A DNA stretch of 24,281 nt. Origin: a virus. Under the pieces are notes generated by a model. It was not told the origin of the DNA. It searched no databases and was given only the letters and a program-made list of their open reading frames with translations. This document shows positions 4,479 through 12,009 of this stretch, in pieces; the stretch's first letter is position 1; each line of letters begins with the position of its first letter. The stretch covers positions 1 to 24,281 of IMG/VR virus record IMGVR_UViG_3300042922_000246; one strand, given 5' to 3'. The position numbers and the translations under genes were made by a program.

Positions 4479-6232
4479 TGTTTCACAATGAAGAAGAGCA
4501 AAACATTTTTTTATTATATAAATATCTTCAGAAAGTTGGTTTTGATGAACAAGAGTCTGATAGAATAATACTTGAAAATAGCTCAAATTTATTTGGGTAC
4601 CATGGATTAGCATACCAACTTGGAAAAATGAGTTTGGAGTTTTTCTGTATGTATTTTCTCCAAGATACTTTTCTTGTTAAAGAAGACAATGAAGCTGCGC
4701 CTATAGCTGAGGTTCATAAAGAAATTTGGCAAGACATTCAAGATTCTGTTATTGGAGATGGTAATAATCAAATTGGAAGAATACTTCCCAGAGGTACCGG
4801 AAAGAGTGCTTTTGGTACCTTTTCGGTTTCATGTTGGTGTCATGCATATGGGCTAAAAAAATATACTCTTATTTGTTCTGACATAGGCTCTACAGCTGAA
4901 AAATTTATAAAAGATATTAAAAATACATTCCTTGAAAATCATTATATAGAAAAAGCTTTTGGTGTATTACTTGACGATAAAGATAAAAAATATGTTTGTA
5001 ATTCAACTCAATTGGAATTTACAAATAAAAGCTTTATTGAAGCTATTTCTTCTACATCTCCAATGAGGGGTAGAAAATATGGAAATAATAGACCGGATTT
5101 GATAATTTTAGATGATTATCAAAGTGAAGATGATGTCAGAACTGAGGAAGCTAGAGAGAAAAAATGGAAGAGGTTCTCAGATGATGTTAAGTACTGTGTT
5201 CAAAAGGCTGTTAAACGTAACGGTAAAATAATAAAAAAAGGAACAACTTTACTTGCTCTAGGAACATTACAACATAAAGAATGTTTTTATAGTAGATTAA
5301 TAAAACAACCTACATGGAAGTTTAAAATAGAAAAAGGTGTCTTAATTGATGATTTCATTGATGAAAAAGGCATAAAGAAAAATGGTGTGGACCATTATTT
5401 TGAAACTGGATTATGGGCTGAGTTTAAAAAGATACTTTTTAACTTTAAAAATGAAAATCATTTAGAAGATGCTAATGAATTTTATTGGAATCATGAAGCT
5501 GAAATGCAGTATCCACTACTTTGGCAAGAATTTTGGGATTGTTTAGAGCAAGCTTTGAATTATTATGAAAATCCGGCTTCTTTTAAACAAGAGTTTCAAA
5601 ATGACGTAGATTCGATTGGAGAAAAGTGGTTTAAGACTGTAGCTACATATCCAAGAAGTGAAATAGACACTCATAATTTTATAAAAACTATGCTTTGTAT
5701 AGATCCAGCCAGTACTGCAAAAGGAAAATCCGATTACAGTGCTTTTTTAGTAGGATCTCAAGCTGATAATAATTTAAAGTATGCTAGAAAAGCTGAATTA
5801 GCTAAAATAAATGCAAGGACTGATTTTGACAAGTATATTGACCATGCAATTTATTTTTTGAAAGAATATGATGATATAACTCATATTTACCTCGAAAAAA
5901 ATACTTTCAATGGTGCAGATGCAAACCAAATTGAATTAAAAATCAACAAAGATGATACTCTGAGATTTAGAAATATTGAAATTATTAATGAATCTCAAAG
6001 AAAAAATAAGGATGATAAGATTTCAACTATTATTCCTTATATGAATAAAGGTCAAATTATTTTTGCTGAAGAGGATCAGGAATTTGTCGACCAGATATTG
6101 GATTTCAGAGGGCAAAAATTTAGCGTACATGATGATGCTCCTGATGCAACTGCTGAATTTGCTAATAGAATTGAGAATATAAAAGTACTTGAAACAGCAA
6201 CATTTTTTGATAGAAGAAAACTTGGAATATAG
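4478..6232 (+). CDS. terL: Terminase large subunit (584 aa)
   Basis: This is the ATPase-nuclease motor that cuts concatemeric phage DNA and pumps it through the portal. The N-terminal ATPase domain has a Walker A loop, PRGTGKS (residues 104-110), and a Walker B, LIILDD (208-213). The C-terminal RNase H-like nuclease has the usual acidic residues: D409 in CIDPAST, E473 in IYLEKNTFNG and D556 near HDDAPDATAE. The length is normal to slightly long for large terminases. ATG 4478 overlaps the stop of a possible leader peptide. It is followed by the portal gene, the standard order, but the small subunit lies 2.9 kb upstream, across an accessory block. Identification is secure; the packaging type (cos or headful) cannot be told from the sequence. 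Confidence 0.93.
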   Translation: MFHNEEEQNIFLLYKYLQKVGFDEQESDRIILENSSNLFGYHGLAYQLGKMSLEFFCMYFLQDTFLVKEDNEAAPIAEVHKEIWQDIQDSVIGDGNNQIGRILPRGTGKSAFGTFSVSCWCHAYGLKKYTLICSDIGSTAEKFIKDIKNTFLENHYIEKAFGVLLDDKDKKYVCNSTQLEFTNKSFIEAISSTSPMRGRKYGNNRPDLIILDDYQSEDDVRTEEAREKKWKRFSDDVKYCVQKAVKRNGKIIKKGTTLLALGTLQHKECFYSRLIKQPTWKFKIEKGVLIDDFIDEKGIKKNGVDHYFETGLWAEFKKILFNFKNENHLEDANEFYWNHEAEMQYPLLWQEFWDCLEQALNYYENPASFKQEFQNDVDSIGEKWFKTVATYPRSEIDTHNFIKTMLCIDPASTAKGKSDYSAFLVGSQADNNLKYARKAELAKINARTDFDKYIDHAIYFLKEYDDITHIYLEKNTFNGADANQIELKINKDDTLRFRNIEIINESQRKNKDDKISTIIPYMNKGQIIFAEEDQEFVDQILDFRGQKFSVHDDAPDATAEFANRIENIKVLETATFFDRRKLGI

Positions 6233-6244
6233 GGGGTGAACAAT

Positions 6245-7546
6245 TTGACCATAAGCACAGAGCTTTTAGAAAACTGCTATCTTGACTTTTTATATAAGAA
6301 GCCTATGTATGATGATATGTATAAATATTATAAGGGTGATACAGAGGCCATGAGGAATTATAAGATGGTTACTGAGAGATCTAACAATAAAGTAGCATGT
6401 AATTTTATTAAGAAGTTTGTAAAAGAAGAGGTTAGTTATAGCGTTGGTAATGATGTAACCTATATTTCTAGGAGTGGTAATGAAAATATAATAAAAGATA
6501 CCAGTTATTATATGGGCCACTGGTCAGCAAAACATGACAGTGATCTACTGAAGAAGATGTTAACCTTTGGATTTGATTTTGAATTGTACTATGTAGACAA
6601 GCAAAATCAGTTTTGCAGCAGAATAATAACTCCGAATAAAGGATATGCCTATACGGATGACTTAGGTAATATTCTTTTTTTTATGCACATTTTTACTAAG
6701 AAATTTGATAATAGAACTTATATAGATGTGTATGATGATAATCTTATATATCACTACAATGAAAATTTTGAGCAGATTGTAGCTCCAAGTCCTCATATTT
6801 TTGGAATTGTTCCTGTAGTGATAGCTCAAGTTAGTGAAGAACTTGAATACGATACAATTTACAAAGATATTAAAGGACTTCAAGATGCCTATGAAACTAA
6901 TTTAAGTGATATAAGTAATGAGATATCTGACTTTCGTAGTGCTTATCTTTTTGTAAGTGGTTTTAAAATTAATGATGAAGATATTTCAAAAATGAAGGAA
7001 AATGGCATTATACAAGTTGGAACTGTAGATGGTAAAGCTGTATGGCTTATTAAGAATATTAATGACCAGTTTATACAAAATACATTATCTACCTTGGAAG
7101 ATAAAATGTATCAATTAACGTCACACATAAATCATAATGAAAAGATGCAAAGTAATTTATCTGGTGTAGCTTTGAGAAGTAGACTTATATCTCTAGAAGA
7201 GAAATGTAAGCTTAATCAAAAGTCCGTAACGGATTGTATTATGATAAGGATAAAAATGCTTTTTATATTTTTAAAATGGCTTAAGAAATTAGATTATGAC
7301 TATAGGGATATAAAACTTAAATTTACTCCTAATATTCCTCAAGATGATTTAGTAATGGCTCAGATTATTTCTCAGCTTGGCGATAAACTTTCTACCAAAA
7401 CTGGTTTAGCACAACTAAGCTTCGTTGAAAATCCAACAGAAGAAATAAAGAAAATTGAGAGTGAAAATAAAGATTCTACAGATGGTACTAAGCTTTTAAA
7501 TGGGGAAGATCCTCCTATAGGTGGTGATGATTCTGTCAATAGCTAA
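6245..7546 (+). CDS. Portal protein, SPP1 gp6-like (433 aa)
   Basis: It forms the twelve-subunit ring at one capsid vertex through which DNA enters and leaves and to which the tail is attached. The N-terminus (YDDMYKYYKGDTEAMRN... NNKVACNFIKKFVKEEVSYSVG) is typical of the SPP1-type portal family. The middle part contains an acidic loop region, and the C-terminal part (KSVTDCIMIRIKMLFIFLKWLKKLDY) is helical. The start is TTG 6245, because AGGGGGTGA at 6231-6239 overlaps the alternative GTG 6236 and is correctly spaced only for TTG. The C-terminus overlaps the next gene by 20 bases in another frame, implying coupled translation. Position after terL supports the call. Confidence 0.88.
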   Translation: MTISTELLENCYLDFLYKKPMYDDMYKYYKGDTEAMRNYKMVTERSNNKVACNFIKKFVKEEVSYSVGNDVTYISRSGNENIIKDTSYYMGHWSAKHDSDLLKKMLTFGFDFELYYVDKQNQFCSRIITPNKGYAYTDDLGNILFFMHIFTKKFDNRTYIDVYDDNLIYHYNENFEQIVAPSPHIFGIVPVVIAQVSEELEYDTIYKDIKGLQDAYETNLSDISNEISDFRSAYLFVSGFKINDEDISKMKENGIIQVGTVDGKAVWLIKNINDQFIQNTLSTLEDKMYQLTSHINHNEKMQSNLSGVALRSRLISLEEKCKLNQKSVTDCIMIRIKMLFIFLKWLKKLDYDYRDIKLKFTPNIPQDDLVMAQIISQLGDKLSTKTGLAQLSFVENPTEEIKKIESENKDSTDGTKLLNGEDPPIGGDDSVNS

Positions 7547-8366
7547 ATTTGATAAAATTAACAAGATATCACAGAATAGCTTAATATATAACCTAGCAGA
7601 TACCATGAAACAAACAGAGCAGCTGAGCCTTGAAAATGAAACCAATGCTAATAACTTCATGAAACCTATATATAGCCAGCAAAATGATATGCTTCATAAG
7701 ATACAGGCAACAATAGCTTTAGTATATATGGAATATGCATCTAAGGGTGTTTTACAGCTTACTAAAATTCAAAAGACAAATATATCAAAGAAAATATTTA
7801 ATGAGCTACAAAACGACTTTAGAACACTAGGAAAAGCAGAGATTGAAAAGGTCAGCGATATATCATTAGGAATATACAATAACACCTATTCTAAAAGTGC
7901 TCATATGTTGAATAAAAAAATAAATTCTCCATCACAGAATGATATCAAGAAAGCCATTAACAAAAAAATTGATGGCAAATTATTTTCAGATAGAATCTGG
8001 GATAATAAAGATAAACTATTAAAAAAAGTAAAAAGGTTAATTAATGATGTACTTAATGGAAAAATGACTATTGATGAGGCTGGAGATTATATAAAAAAGG
8101 TATTCGGCTCATCTGCTAAAGATAGTTATAGGCTTATGATAACAGAAGTTATGAGAGCACAAGCACAAGCAAGTATTGAAGCGGCTAAAAGGTTAGGTGT
8201 GAAGCGGCATATGTGGAATGCAAAATTTGAAAATACATGTGAGCGTTGTAAAAAAAGGCATGGGAAAAAATTTGATATTGACGATAAAAATGCTCCTGAA
8301 ATACCATTACATCCTTATTGTAAATGTATTTGGGTAAATATACTAAATCAAAGTAGGGGTGTTTAA
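7527..8366 (+). CDS. Minor head protein, Mu F / SPP1 gp7-like (279 aa)
   Basis: A capsid-internal or portal-associated protein taken into the head during assembly. The N-terminal 180 residues are mostly helical. The C-terminal domain has the Mu protein F hallmarks: YRLMITEVMRAQAQASIEAAKRLG, then a CERCKKRHGKKFD segment and the HPYCKC zinc-type ending. SPP1 gp7, a member of this group, binds the portal and helps DNA release. The start ATG 7527 is the most likely; GTG 7521 and 7524 lie in the same frame, and the SD is poorly spaced for all, so translation is probably coupled to the portal gene it overlaps. Order portal then F-like protein is standard in Firmicute siphophages. Confidence 0.85.
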   Translation: MILSIAKFDKINKISQNSLIYNLADTMKQTEQLSLENETNANNFMKPIYSQQNDMLHKIQATIALVYMEYASKGVLQLTKIQKTNISKKIFNELQNDFRTLGKAEIEKVSDISLGIYNNTYSKSAHMLNKKINSPSQNDIKKAINKKIDGKLFSDRIWDNKDKLLKKVKRLINDVLNGKMTIDEAGDYIKKVFGSSAKDSYRLMITEVMRAQAQASIEAAKRLGVKRHMWNAKFENTCERCKKRHGKKFDIDDKNAPEIPLHPYCKCIWVNILNQSRGV

Positions 8367-8510
8367 ATGAGGTTTTTATTAGTTGCATTGATAATGATAA
8401 TAGCTTATATAGGGGACTGTCATTTTGGCAAACCTAAAGGTGAACTAAAAAGTACTTGGATTTATTTTGTTTTTGGTGGAGTTCTTTATTGGGCTTCTTT
8501 TTTATTTTAG
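8367..8510 (+). CDS. Small two-segment membrane protein (47 aa)
   Basis: ATG 8367 follows directly after the stop of the minor head gene (TAAATG), with AGGGGTG (8355-8361) as SD. The 47 residues have two hydrophobic segments, LLVALIMIIAYIG (residues 4-16) and WIYFVFGGVLYWASFLF (31-47), linked by a polar loop with one Lys-rich turn (GKPKGELKST). It is probably a small inner-membrane hairpin protein. Its place in a head gene cluster is odd, because structural proteins of the head are soluble. It could act in superinfection exclusion or lysis, but I have no family match. The DNA and SD are typical of the region. Confidence 0.6.
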   Translation: MRFLLVALIMIIAYIGDCHFGKPKGELKSTWIYFVFGGVLYWASFLF

Positions 8511-8523
8511 TGAGGTGTGATGA

Positions 8524-8718
8524 ATGGATTTAAAAATTCAAGTTGGCTCAATTGTTGGAAAACATGAGCAAGACGGCTGGTACAGACAGTGGCTTGTACT
8601 GGAAATTAAAGATAACAAAGTTATTTTGTTTGCCGGAAAAGAAATTGACATCGATAAACTCGAACCGATATTTGTGAACTTTGGAAATGATCAAAGACTT
8701 ATATGGATTGAAAAATAA
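8524..8718 (+). CDS. Small beta-rich protein, unknown function (64 aa)
   Basis: The 64 residues alternate hydrophobic and polar in short strands (VGSIVGKHEQ, YRQWLVLEIKDNKVILFAGKEIDIDKLEPIF), suggesting a small beta barrel of the SH3-like type. The SD GAGGTG at 8512-8517 precedes ATG 8524. It is preceded by a small membrane protein and followed by further small genes, all with similar SD sites. I do not recognise it. It could be a phage accessory or head-associated protein, and nothing in the sequence favours one role. Confidence 0.6.
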   Translation: MDLKIQVGSIVGKHEQDGWYRQWLVLEIKDNKVILFAGKEIDIDKLEPIFVNFGNDQRLIWIEK

Positions 8719-8734
8719 ATGGAGGGATTTTATT

Positions 8735-8959
8735 ATGGATAAAGATAATGATTTTTTAAAAGATTTTATGAATCAAGCTGCAAACAGTGCAGCTTTAGGT
8801 GAAGCCAAATTAGGTATTGAAAATGCTAAAGAATTTTTACCTCTTGTAGCTGATTTTACTAAGAGTATGTATGATGAAATGAAGAAAAAAGGATTCACAG
8901 ATCAGCAAGCTTTTCAGTTTGCTAGTGAATATACAATGAAATTATTTGGTCAAAAATAA
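8735..8959 (+). CDS. Small helical protein, unknown function (74 aa)
   Basis: The start at ATG 8735 is chosen because GGAGGG at 8721-8726 is spaced 8 bases before it; the frame is open back to 8681, but that part overlaps the previous gene and has no SD. The 74-residue product is helical and acidic at the N-terminus (MDKDNDFLKDFMNQAANSAA) and ends with ASEYTMKLFGQK. GFTDQQAFQFASEYTMKLF looks like a conserved helix pair seen in small Firmicute phage proteins. Function is unknown. Its place between the minor head gene and the scaffold suggests an accessory of head assembly, or an unrelated cargo gene. Confidence 0.6.
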   Translation: MDKDNDFLKDFMNQAANSAALGEAKLGIENAKEFLPLVADFTKSMYDEMKKKGFTDQQAFQFASEYTMKLFGQK

Positions 8960-8974
8960 AGTGAGGTGAAATGA

Positions 8975-9088
8975 ATGGATAATTACTTTAATTACTTTGA
9001 TAAAATCATTGAAAATATGAATGAAGAAGAGTTTTGTCAATTACTATTAGAATCAGGGTTAAGGGAATAAAATCTTAGAAATAAAATG
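8975..9088 (+). CDS. Very small acidic protein (37 aa)
   Basis: ATG 8975 follows GAGGTGA (8963-8969) by 5 bases; an earlier ATG 8971 runs only four codons before a stop. The 37 residues (MDNYFNYFDKIIENMNEEEF...) are acidic and aromatic at the start and end in LGNKILEIK. The stop at 9086-9088 overlaps the SD of the next gene, so translation is probably continuous. The N-terminal helix (FDKIIENMNEEEFCQLLLES) resembles the short EEL-type helices of other small Clostridium phage proteins. No function can be assigned. Confidence 0.5.
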
Positions 9089-9099
9089 AGGTGAAATAA

Positions 9100-9351
9100 A
9101 TGATTAAGACAATCATACTTGATTTAGCAGGATTATTTATAATTGGATCATCTATTTATGATATGTATGTAAAACATAAGTTAAAAAAAGGAAATGAGGA
9201 ACTTAGAAGAGTAAATGATAAATTAGAAAAAGAAGTAGATGAAATGAGTTCAACTAAGAGAATAGATATAGATAGTGAAGAGTTTGGCAAAGCGGTAATA
9301 AAAGCAATAAATAAAGTTCAATATGAACAGAAAAGTAAATTGATTATGTAA
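9100..9351 (+). CDS. Small membrane protein with tape-measure-like C-terminus (83 aa)
   Basis: An N-terminal membrane segment (TIILDLAGLFIIGSSIYDMYV, residues 3-23 approx.) is followed by a charged coiled coil (about 25-50, KGNEELRRVNDKLEKEVDEM) and a short C-terminal domain. The last 22 residues align without gaps with the last 22 of the tape measure at 15093: both contain VIKAINKVQ and end in LI plus one or two residues. The 27 bases coding VIKAINKVQ differ at only three positions, all synonymous. ATG 9100 follows GAGGTGA (9087-9093). It may be a membrane-anchored protein presenting the tape-measure tail motif, for example to compete for its partner or guide DNA entry. The similarity is visible in the sequence; the role is inference. 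Confidence 0.65.
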   Translation: MIKTIILDLAGLFIIGSSIYDMYVKHKLKKGNEELRRVNDKLEKEVDEMSSTKRIDIDSEEFGKAVIKAINKVQYEQKSKLIM

Positions 9352-9383
9352 AATTAAGTCTTAGTAATAATGAGGTGAAACAA

Positions 9384-9566
9384 ATGGGAAATGTCGTAAA
9401 TCAATTGTTACCTTATGCAAAAGGGTATTTGATTTTTGGAGCTGTAATAATAGTGACATACCTTATATTTTTTATAGCAATCTTTATTTATGTCTTGAGG
9501 TTTATAATCAAGAAAGACAAAGAATTTGAGAAAAAATTTAATAGACACAAAAAATTTAGGTCTTAG
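9384..9566 (+). CDS. Small single-span membrane protein (60 aa)
   Basis: ATG 9384 follows GAGGTGA (9372-9378); the frame extends slightly upstream to GTG 9375, which lies within the SD and is rejected. A long hydrophobic stretch (YLIFGAVIIVTYLIFFIAIFIYVLRFII, residues 15-42) spans the membrane, and a strongly basic tail (KKDKEFEKKFNRHKKFRS) would remain in the cytoplasm. This is the third membrane protein in a run of small genes between the minor head gene and the scaffold. A holin is unlikely, because there is only one span and lysis genes are not nearby. A role in superinfection exclusion or membrane contact is possible. Confidence 0.6.
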   Translation: MGNVVNQLLPYAKGYLIFGAVIIVTYLIFFIAIFIYVLRFIIKKDKEFEKKFNRHKKFRS

Positions 9567-9657
9567 GAATAAGGCTTTTTATTTTGTCCTAAATAAGACG
9601 CTAAAATGTTTTAAATTTTGTGTTCCTAGTTCATACGAGTTAGGAGGACATAGGAGG
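9563..9657 (+). promoter_or_regulatory. Leader with two hairpins and a doubled SD before the scaffold gene
   Basis: TTAGGA (9563-9568) pairs with TCCTAA (9587-9592), overlapping the end of the previous gene. TCCTA (9624-9628) pairs with TAGGA (9641-9645). TAGGAGG occurs twice, at 9641-9647 and 9651-9657. The second is the SD of the scaffold start at 9667; the first would be held in the second hairpin. A gene-free stretch of 100 bases with such pairs suggests tuned translation of a protein needed in high amounts. Confidence 0.4.
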
Positions 9658-9666
9658 TATAAACTT

Positions 9667-10311
9667 ATGTTAAAAAAGGAACTAGCGGAACTTATAGCAT
9701 CCGCAAAAGATGATGAGAACATTGATGAAATAATTTCTAAAAGTGATTTAGGTAAGGCGCTTTTGTCTAGTGGTTTAAATTTAGACGCTTTTAAGGAAAA
9801 ATTGAAATCAGATAAGGCTTTTAAGGCTTTCATGGATAGCGAAAAAGATAGTCATTCAATTAAAAGTTTAAAGACATGGCAGGATAATAATCTTAAAAAG
9901 TTAATTGACGATGAAATTAAAAAAAGATATCCGGACAAAGATCCTAAAGATAAAGCCCTGGAAGATGTTCAGATTGAACTTGATAAGATGAAAGCTGAAA
10001 GTTTGAGAAAAGATTTAACCAATAAGACTTTAAAAAGTTTAACGGAAAAGAAATTGCCACAGGAGCTCGCTGATTTTATAGTTGGAACTGATGAAGATGC
10101 TACAAACAAAAATCTTGAAGCGTTAGTTGGAATATTTGGTAAGTATGATGAAAATTTAAAATCTGATATTCTAAAGGAAACTTCTTATACCCCACCTCTT
10201 GGAGGTGGCAGCGAGAGTAAACCTGGTAGCTTTGGATTGAAGCTTGCGGAACAAAACAAGACTTCAAGTAGTGCTGATTTAAATGCAGCAAGAGAATCTT
10301 ATTTTAAATAA
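9667..10311 (+). CDS. Head scaffolding protein, DUF4355-like (214 aa)
   Basis: It acts as a temporary internal scaffold around which the capsid shell forms and is later lost. The protein is acidic and highly helical, with long Lys/Glu/Asp runs (KSLKTWQDNNLKKLIDDEIKKRYPD, then DVQIELDKMKAESLRKDLTNKTLKSL), the layout of DUF4355/GP20-type scaffolds. It has a low-complexity Gly/Ser-rich linker (TPPLGGGSESKPGS) and a short conserved-looking end (NAARESYFK) that probably contacts the capsid protein. ATG 9667 follows AGGAGG at 9652-9657; the frame is open upstream to 9526, but that overlaps the membrane gene at 9384 and has no SD. The next genes are decoration and capsid, as expected. Confidence 0.8.
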   Translation: MLKKELAELIASAKDDENIDEIISKSDLGKALLSSGLNLDAFKEKLKSDKAFKAFMDSEKDSHSIKSLKTWQDNNLKKLIDDEIKKRYPDKDPKDKALEDVQIELDKMKAESLRKDLTNKTLKSLTEKKLPQELADFIVGTDEDATNKNLEALVGIFGKYDENLKSDILKETSYTPPLGGGSESKPGSFGLKLAEQNKTSSSADLNAARESYFK

Positions 10312-10330
10312 TAAAGGGAGGTAAAGATTA

Positions 10331-10726
10331 ATGAGTAAATTTATTACAACAGATTATGGAAATAAAAAAGAAATATTAAAATTTCCAGATCATTATGTGG
10401 CACTAGGAGTAATGGTAGATGATGCTGGAATTACTGCAAATGATGATAGAAAGAAAATAGTACCAGCAGGAACTATAGTTGGCGGTGGAGTTTTATCAGA
10501 TAATACTAAAAAAGTTTCTGTTAAAAATACTCAAGGTGGTGCAACAGGTACTGCAGGAGCTGGAGTTGATGCTGAAGGTGTACTTTTAAATGATGTAGAT
10601 GTAACTTATGGTCCAGCTTCAGGAGCAATGATTATACATGGTTTTATTGATTTAGGTAAATTACCAGCTGCACCCGTAGCTGATGTAGCAACTGCTTTAA
10701 AGGGAAGAGTTTTATTTTTAAAATAG
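10331..10726 (+). CDS. Head decoration protein, lambda gpD-like (131 aa)
   Basis: Stabilises the mature capsid by binding on the outside of the shell after expansion. The 131 residues begin with ITTDYGNKKEILKFPDHYVALGV and contain a central Gly/Ala-rich region with IVPAGTIVGGGVLSDN and a strand-rich half ending KGRVLFLK. The composition (many Gly, Ala, Val) and length match lambda D-type decoration proteins found before gpE-type capsid genes in Firmicute phages. It starts at ATG 10331 after GGGAGG (10316-10321). It lies between scaffold and major capsid, the usual order. Confidence is good from sequence type and position together. Confidence 0.78.
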   Translation: MSKFITTDYGNKKEILKFPDHYVALGVMVDDAGITANDDRKKIVPAGTIVGGGVLSDNTKKVSVKNTQGGATGTAGAGVDAEGVLLNDVDVTYGPASGAMIIHGFIDLGKLPAAPVADVATALKGRVLFLK

Positions 10727-10740
10727 GGAGAGTGATGTAA

Positions 10741-11787
10741 ATGGCAAACATATTTGATTTAGTAACGGCAGCGGATATAGGTACTTATTATACAAAAAAT
10801 AGTTCGAATTCTATTCCATACTTAGGTGCAATATTATATCCAGCAAAGAAGCAATTAGGACTGGATTTGAGTTGGATTAAAGCATCTAATGGATTACCAG
10901 TAGCATTGCAACCAGCAGCTTTTGATGCTAAGGCTACATTAAGGGATAGAATAGGATTTACAAAGGTTGAAACTGAAATGCCATTTTTTAGAGAGGCAAT
11001 GAAGATTGGTGAAAAGGATAGGCAGGAAATAAACAAAGCACAGGGTTCTTTGAATTCAGCTTATATTATGCCTATTATTAATAAGATATTTGATGATGCA
11101 ACTAACCTTGTAAATGGTGCGGAAGTTGACAACGAAAGAATGAGAATGCAGCTACTTTCTACCGGTAAGATAGGAATTACAGCTAATGGGTTAGCTTATG
11201 ATTATGACTATGAATTTAAGGGTTCACATATGGAAACACTTCTTACTACTGCAAAGTGGAATGATTTAGTTAATTCTAATCCAGTAGATGATATAAGAAG
11301 ATGGCAAGATACTATAGAAGATGATACTGGAGTAAGGCCTACTAATGCGATATGTACTAGGAAGACATGGAACTATCTTGTCAATAATCAGAAGATTAAA
11401 CTTGATATGAATGTTCAGAATGGACAAAATATTATTTTGACAGATGCTATGTTAAAAATATATTTTCAAACTAAATTAGGACTTTCAATTGCAGTGTATA
11501 ACAAAAAATATGCTTTGCAAGATGGAAGTTCTAATTTATTTTATCCAGATGATAAGTTTACCTTATTCCCAGATGGTAATTTAGGCAATACTTACTTTGG
11601 TACTACGCCAGAGGAAAGTGATCTTATGGCTGGAGGAACCGATGCACAGGTACAAATAGTTAATACTGGTGTAGCAATAACAACTATAAAAAATCCTCAT
11701 CCAGTAAACATTGAAACTATAGTATCAGAAATTGCTATGCCTTCTTTTGAAGCTATAGATAGTGTATTTATTGCTACAGTAGCTTAA
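10741..11787 (+). CDS. Major capsid protein, lambda gpE-like (348 aa)
   Basis: It forms the icosahedral shell. The sequence starts with MANIFDLVTAADIGTYYT and includes the region YLGAILYPAKKQLGLDLSWIKA followed by PAAFDAKATLRDRIGFTKVETEMPFFREAMKIGEKDRQEI, characteristic of the gpE family. The C-terminal half has the NPHPVNIETIVSEIAMPSFE ending typical of these proteins, including the PHP motif. The length (348) is normal. GGGAGAGTG (10726-10734) is the SD, and ATG is at 10741. A terminator-like hairpin follows, suggesting that the capsid segment of the transcript is partly separated. No delta-domain protease cleavage site is evident, in line with the separate scaffold gene. Confidence 0.9.
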   Translation: MANIFDLVTAADIGTYYTKNSSNSIPYLGAILYPAKKQLGLDLSWIKASNGLPVALQPAAFDAKATLRDRIGFTKVETEMPFFREAMKIGEKDRQEINKAQGSLNSAYIMPIINKIFDDATNLVNGAEVDNERMRMQLLSTGKIGITANGLAYDYDYEFKGSHMETLLTTAKWNDLVNSNPVDDIRRWQDTIEDDTGVRPTNAICTRKTWNYLVNNQKIKLDMNVQNGQNIILTDAMLKIYFQTKLGLSIAVYNKKYALQDGSSNLFYPDDKFTLFPDGNLGNTYFGTTPEESDLMAGGTDAQVQIVNTGVAITTIKNPHPVNIETIVSEIAMPSFEAIDSVFIATVA

Positions 11788-11788
11788 T

Positions 11789-11822
11789 AAGAGCCTTTAA
11801 TATGGGGCTCTTTAATTTTTTT
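11789..11822 (+). terminator. Intrinsic terminator after the capsid gene
   Basis: AAGAGCC (11789-11795) pairs with GGCTCTT (11806-11812) around a 10-base loop and is followed by TTTTTTT at 11815-11821. It would reduce, not necessarily stop, transcription into the connector genes. The most abundant protein of the head thus lies before a natural drop in transcription. Confidence 0.75.
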
Positions 11823-11841
11823 ATAGAAAGGAGATATTTAG

Positions 11842-12000
11842 ATGGCAGCAGTTAAGGCAGAAGAAGTTGAAATGATAAAAATAACTCTTATACAAAATAT
11901 AAAATACGGAGATAAAGCTTATAAGATTGGAGAAAAGATTGAAATTAAGAAAGATGATCTTGAGGAATTTAAAAAAGCTAAAGTAATCAAGGAAGAGTAG
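11842..12000 (+). CDS. Small protein of the head-tail joining cluster (52 aa)
   Basis: ATG 11842 follows AAAGGAGA (11827-11834). The 52 residues (VEMIKITLIQNIKYGDKAYKIG followed by EKIEIKKDDLEEFKKAKVIKEE) form a short beta-rich part with a charged end, resembling small proteins that often stand between the capsid gene and the first connector in Firmicute phages. No enzymatic feature is seen. It follows the terminator and directly precedes the connector at 12010, whose SD overlaps its stop codon. Its function is unknown; a small capsid-associated or fibre-like role is possible. Confidence 0.6.
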   Translation: MAAVKAEEVEMIKITLIQNIKYGDKAYKIGEKIEIKKDDLEEFKKAKVIKEE

Positions 12001-12009
12001 GTGAATATT

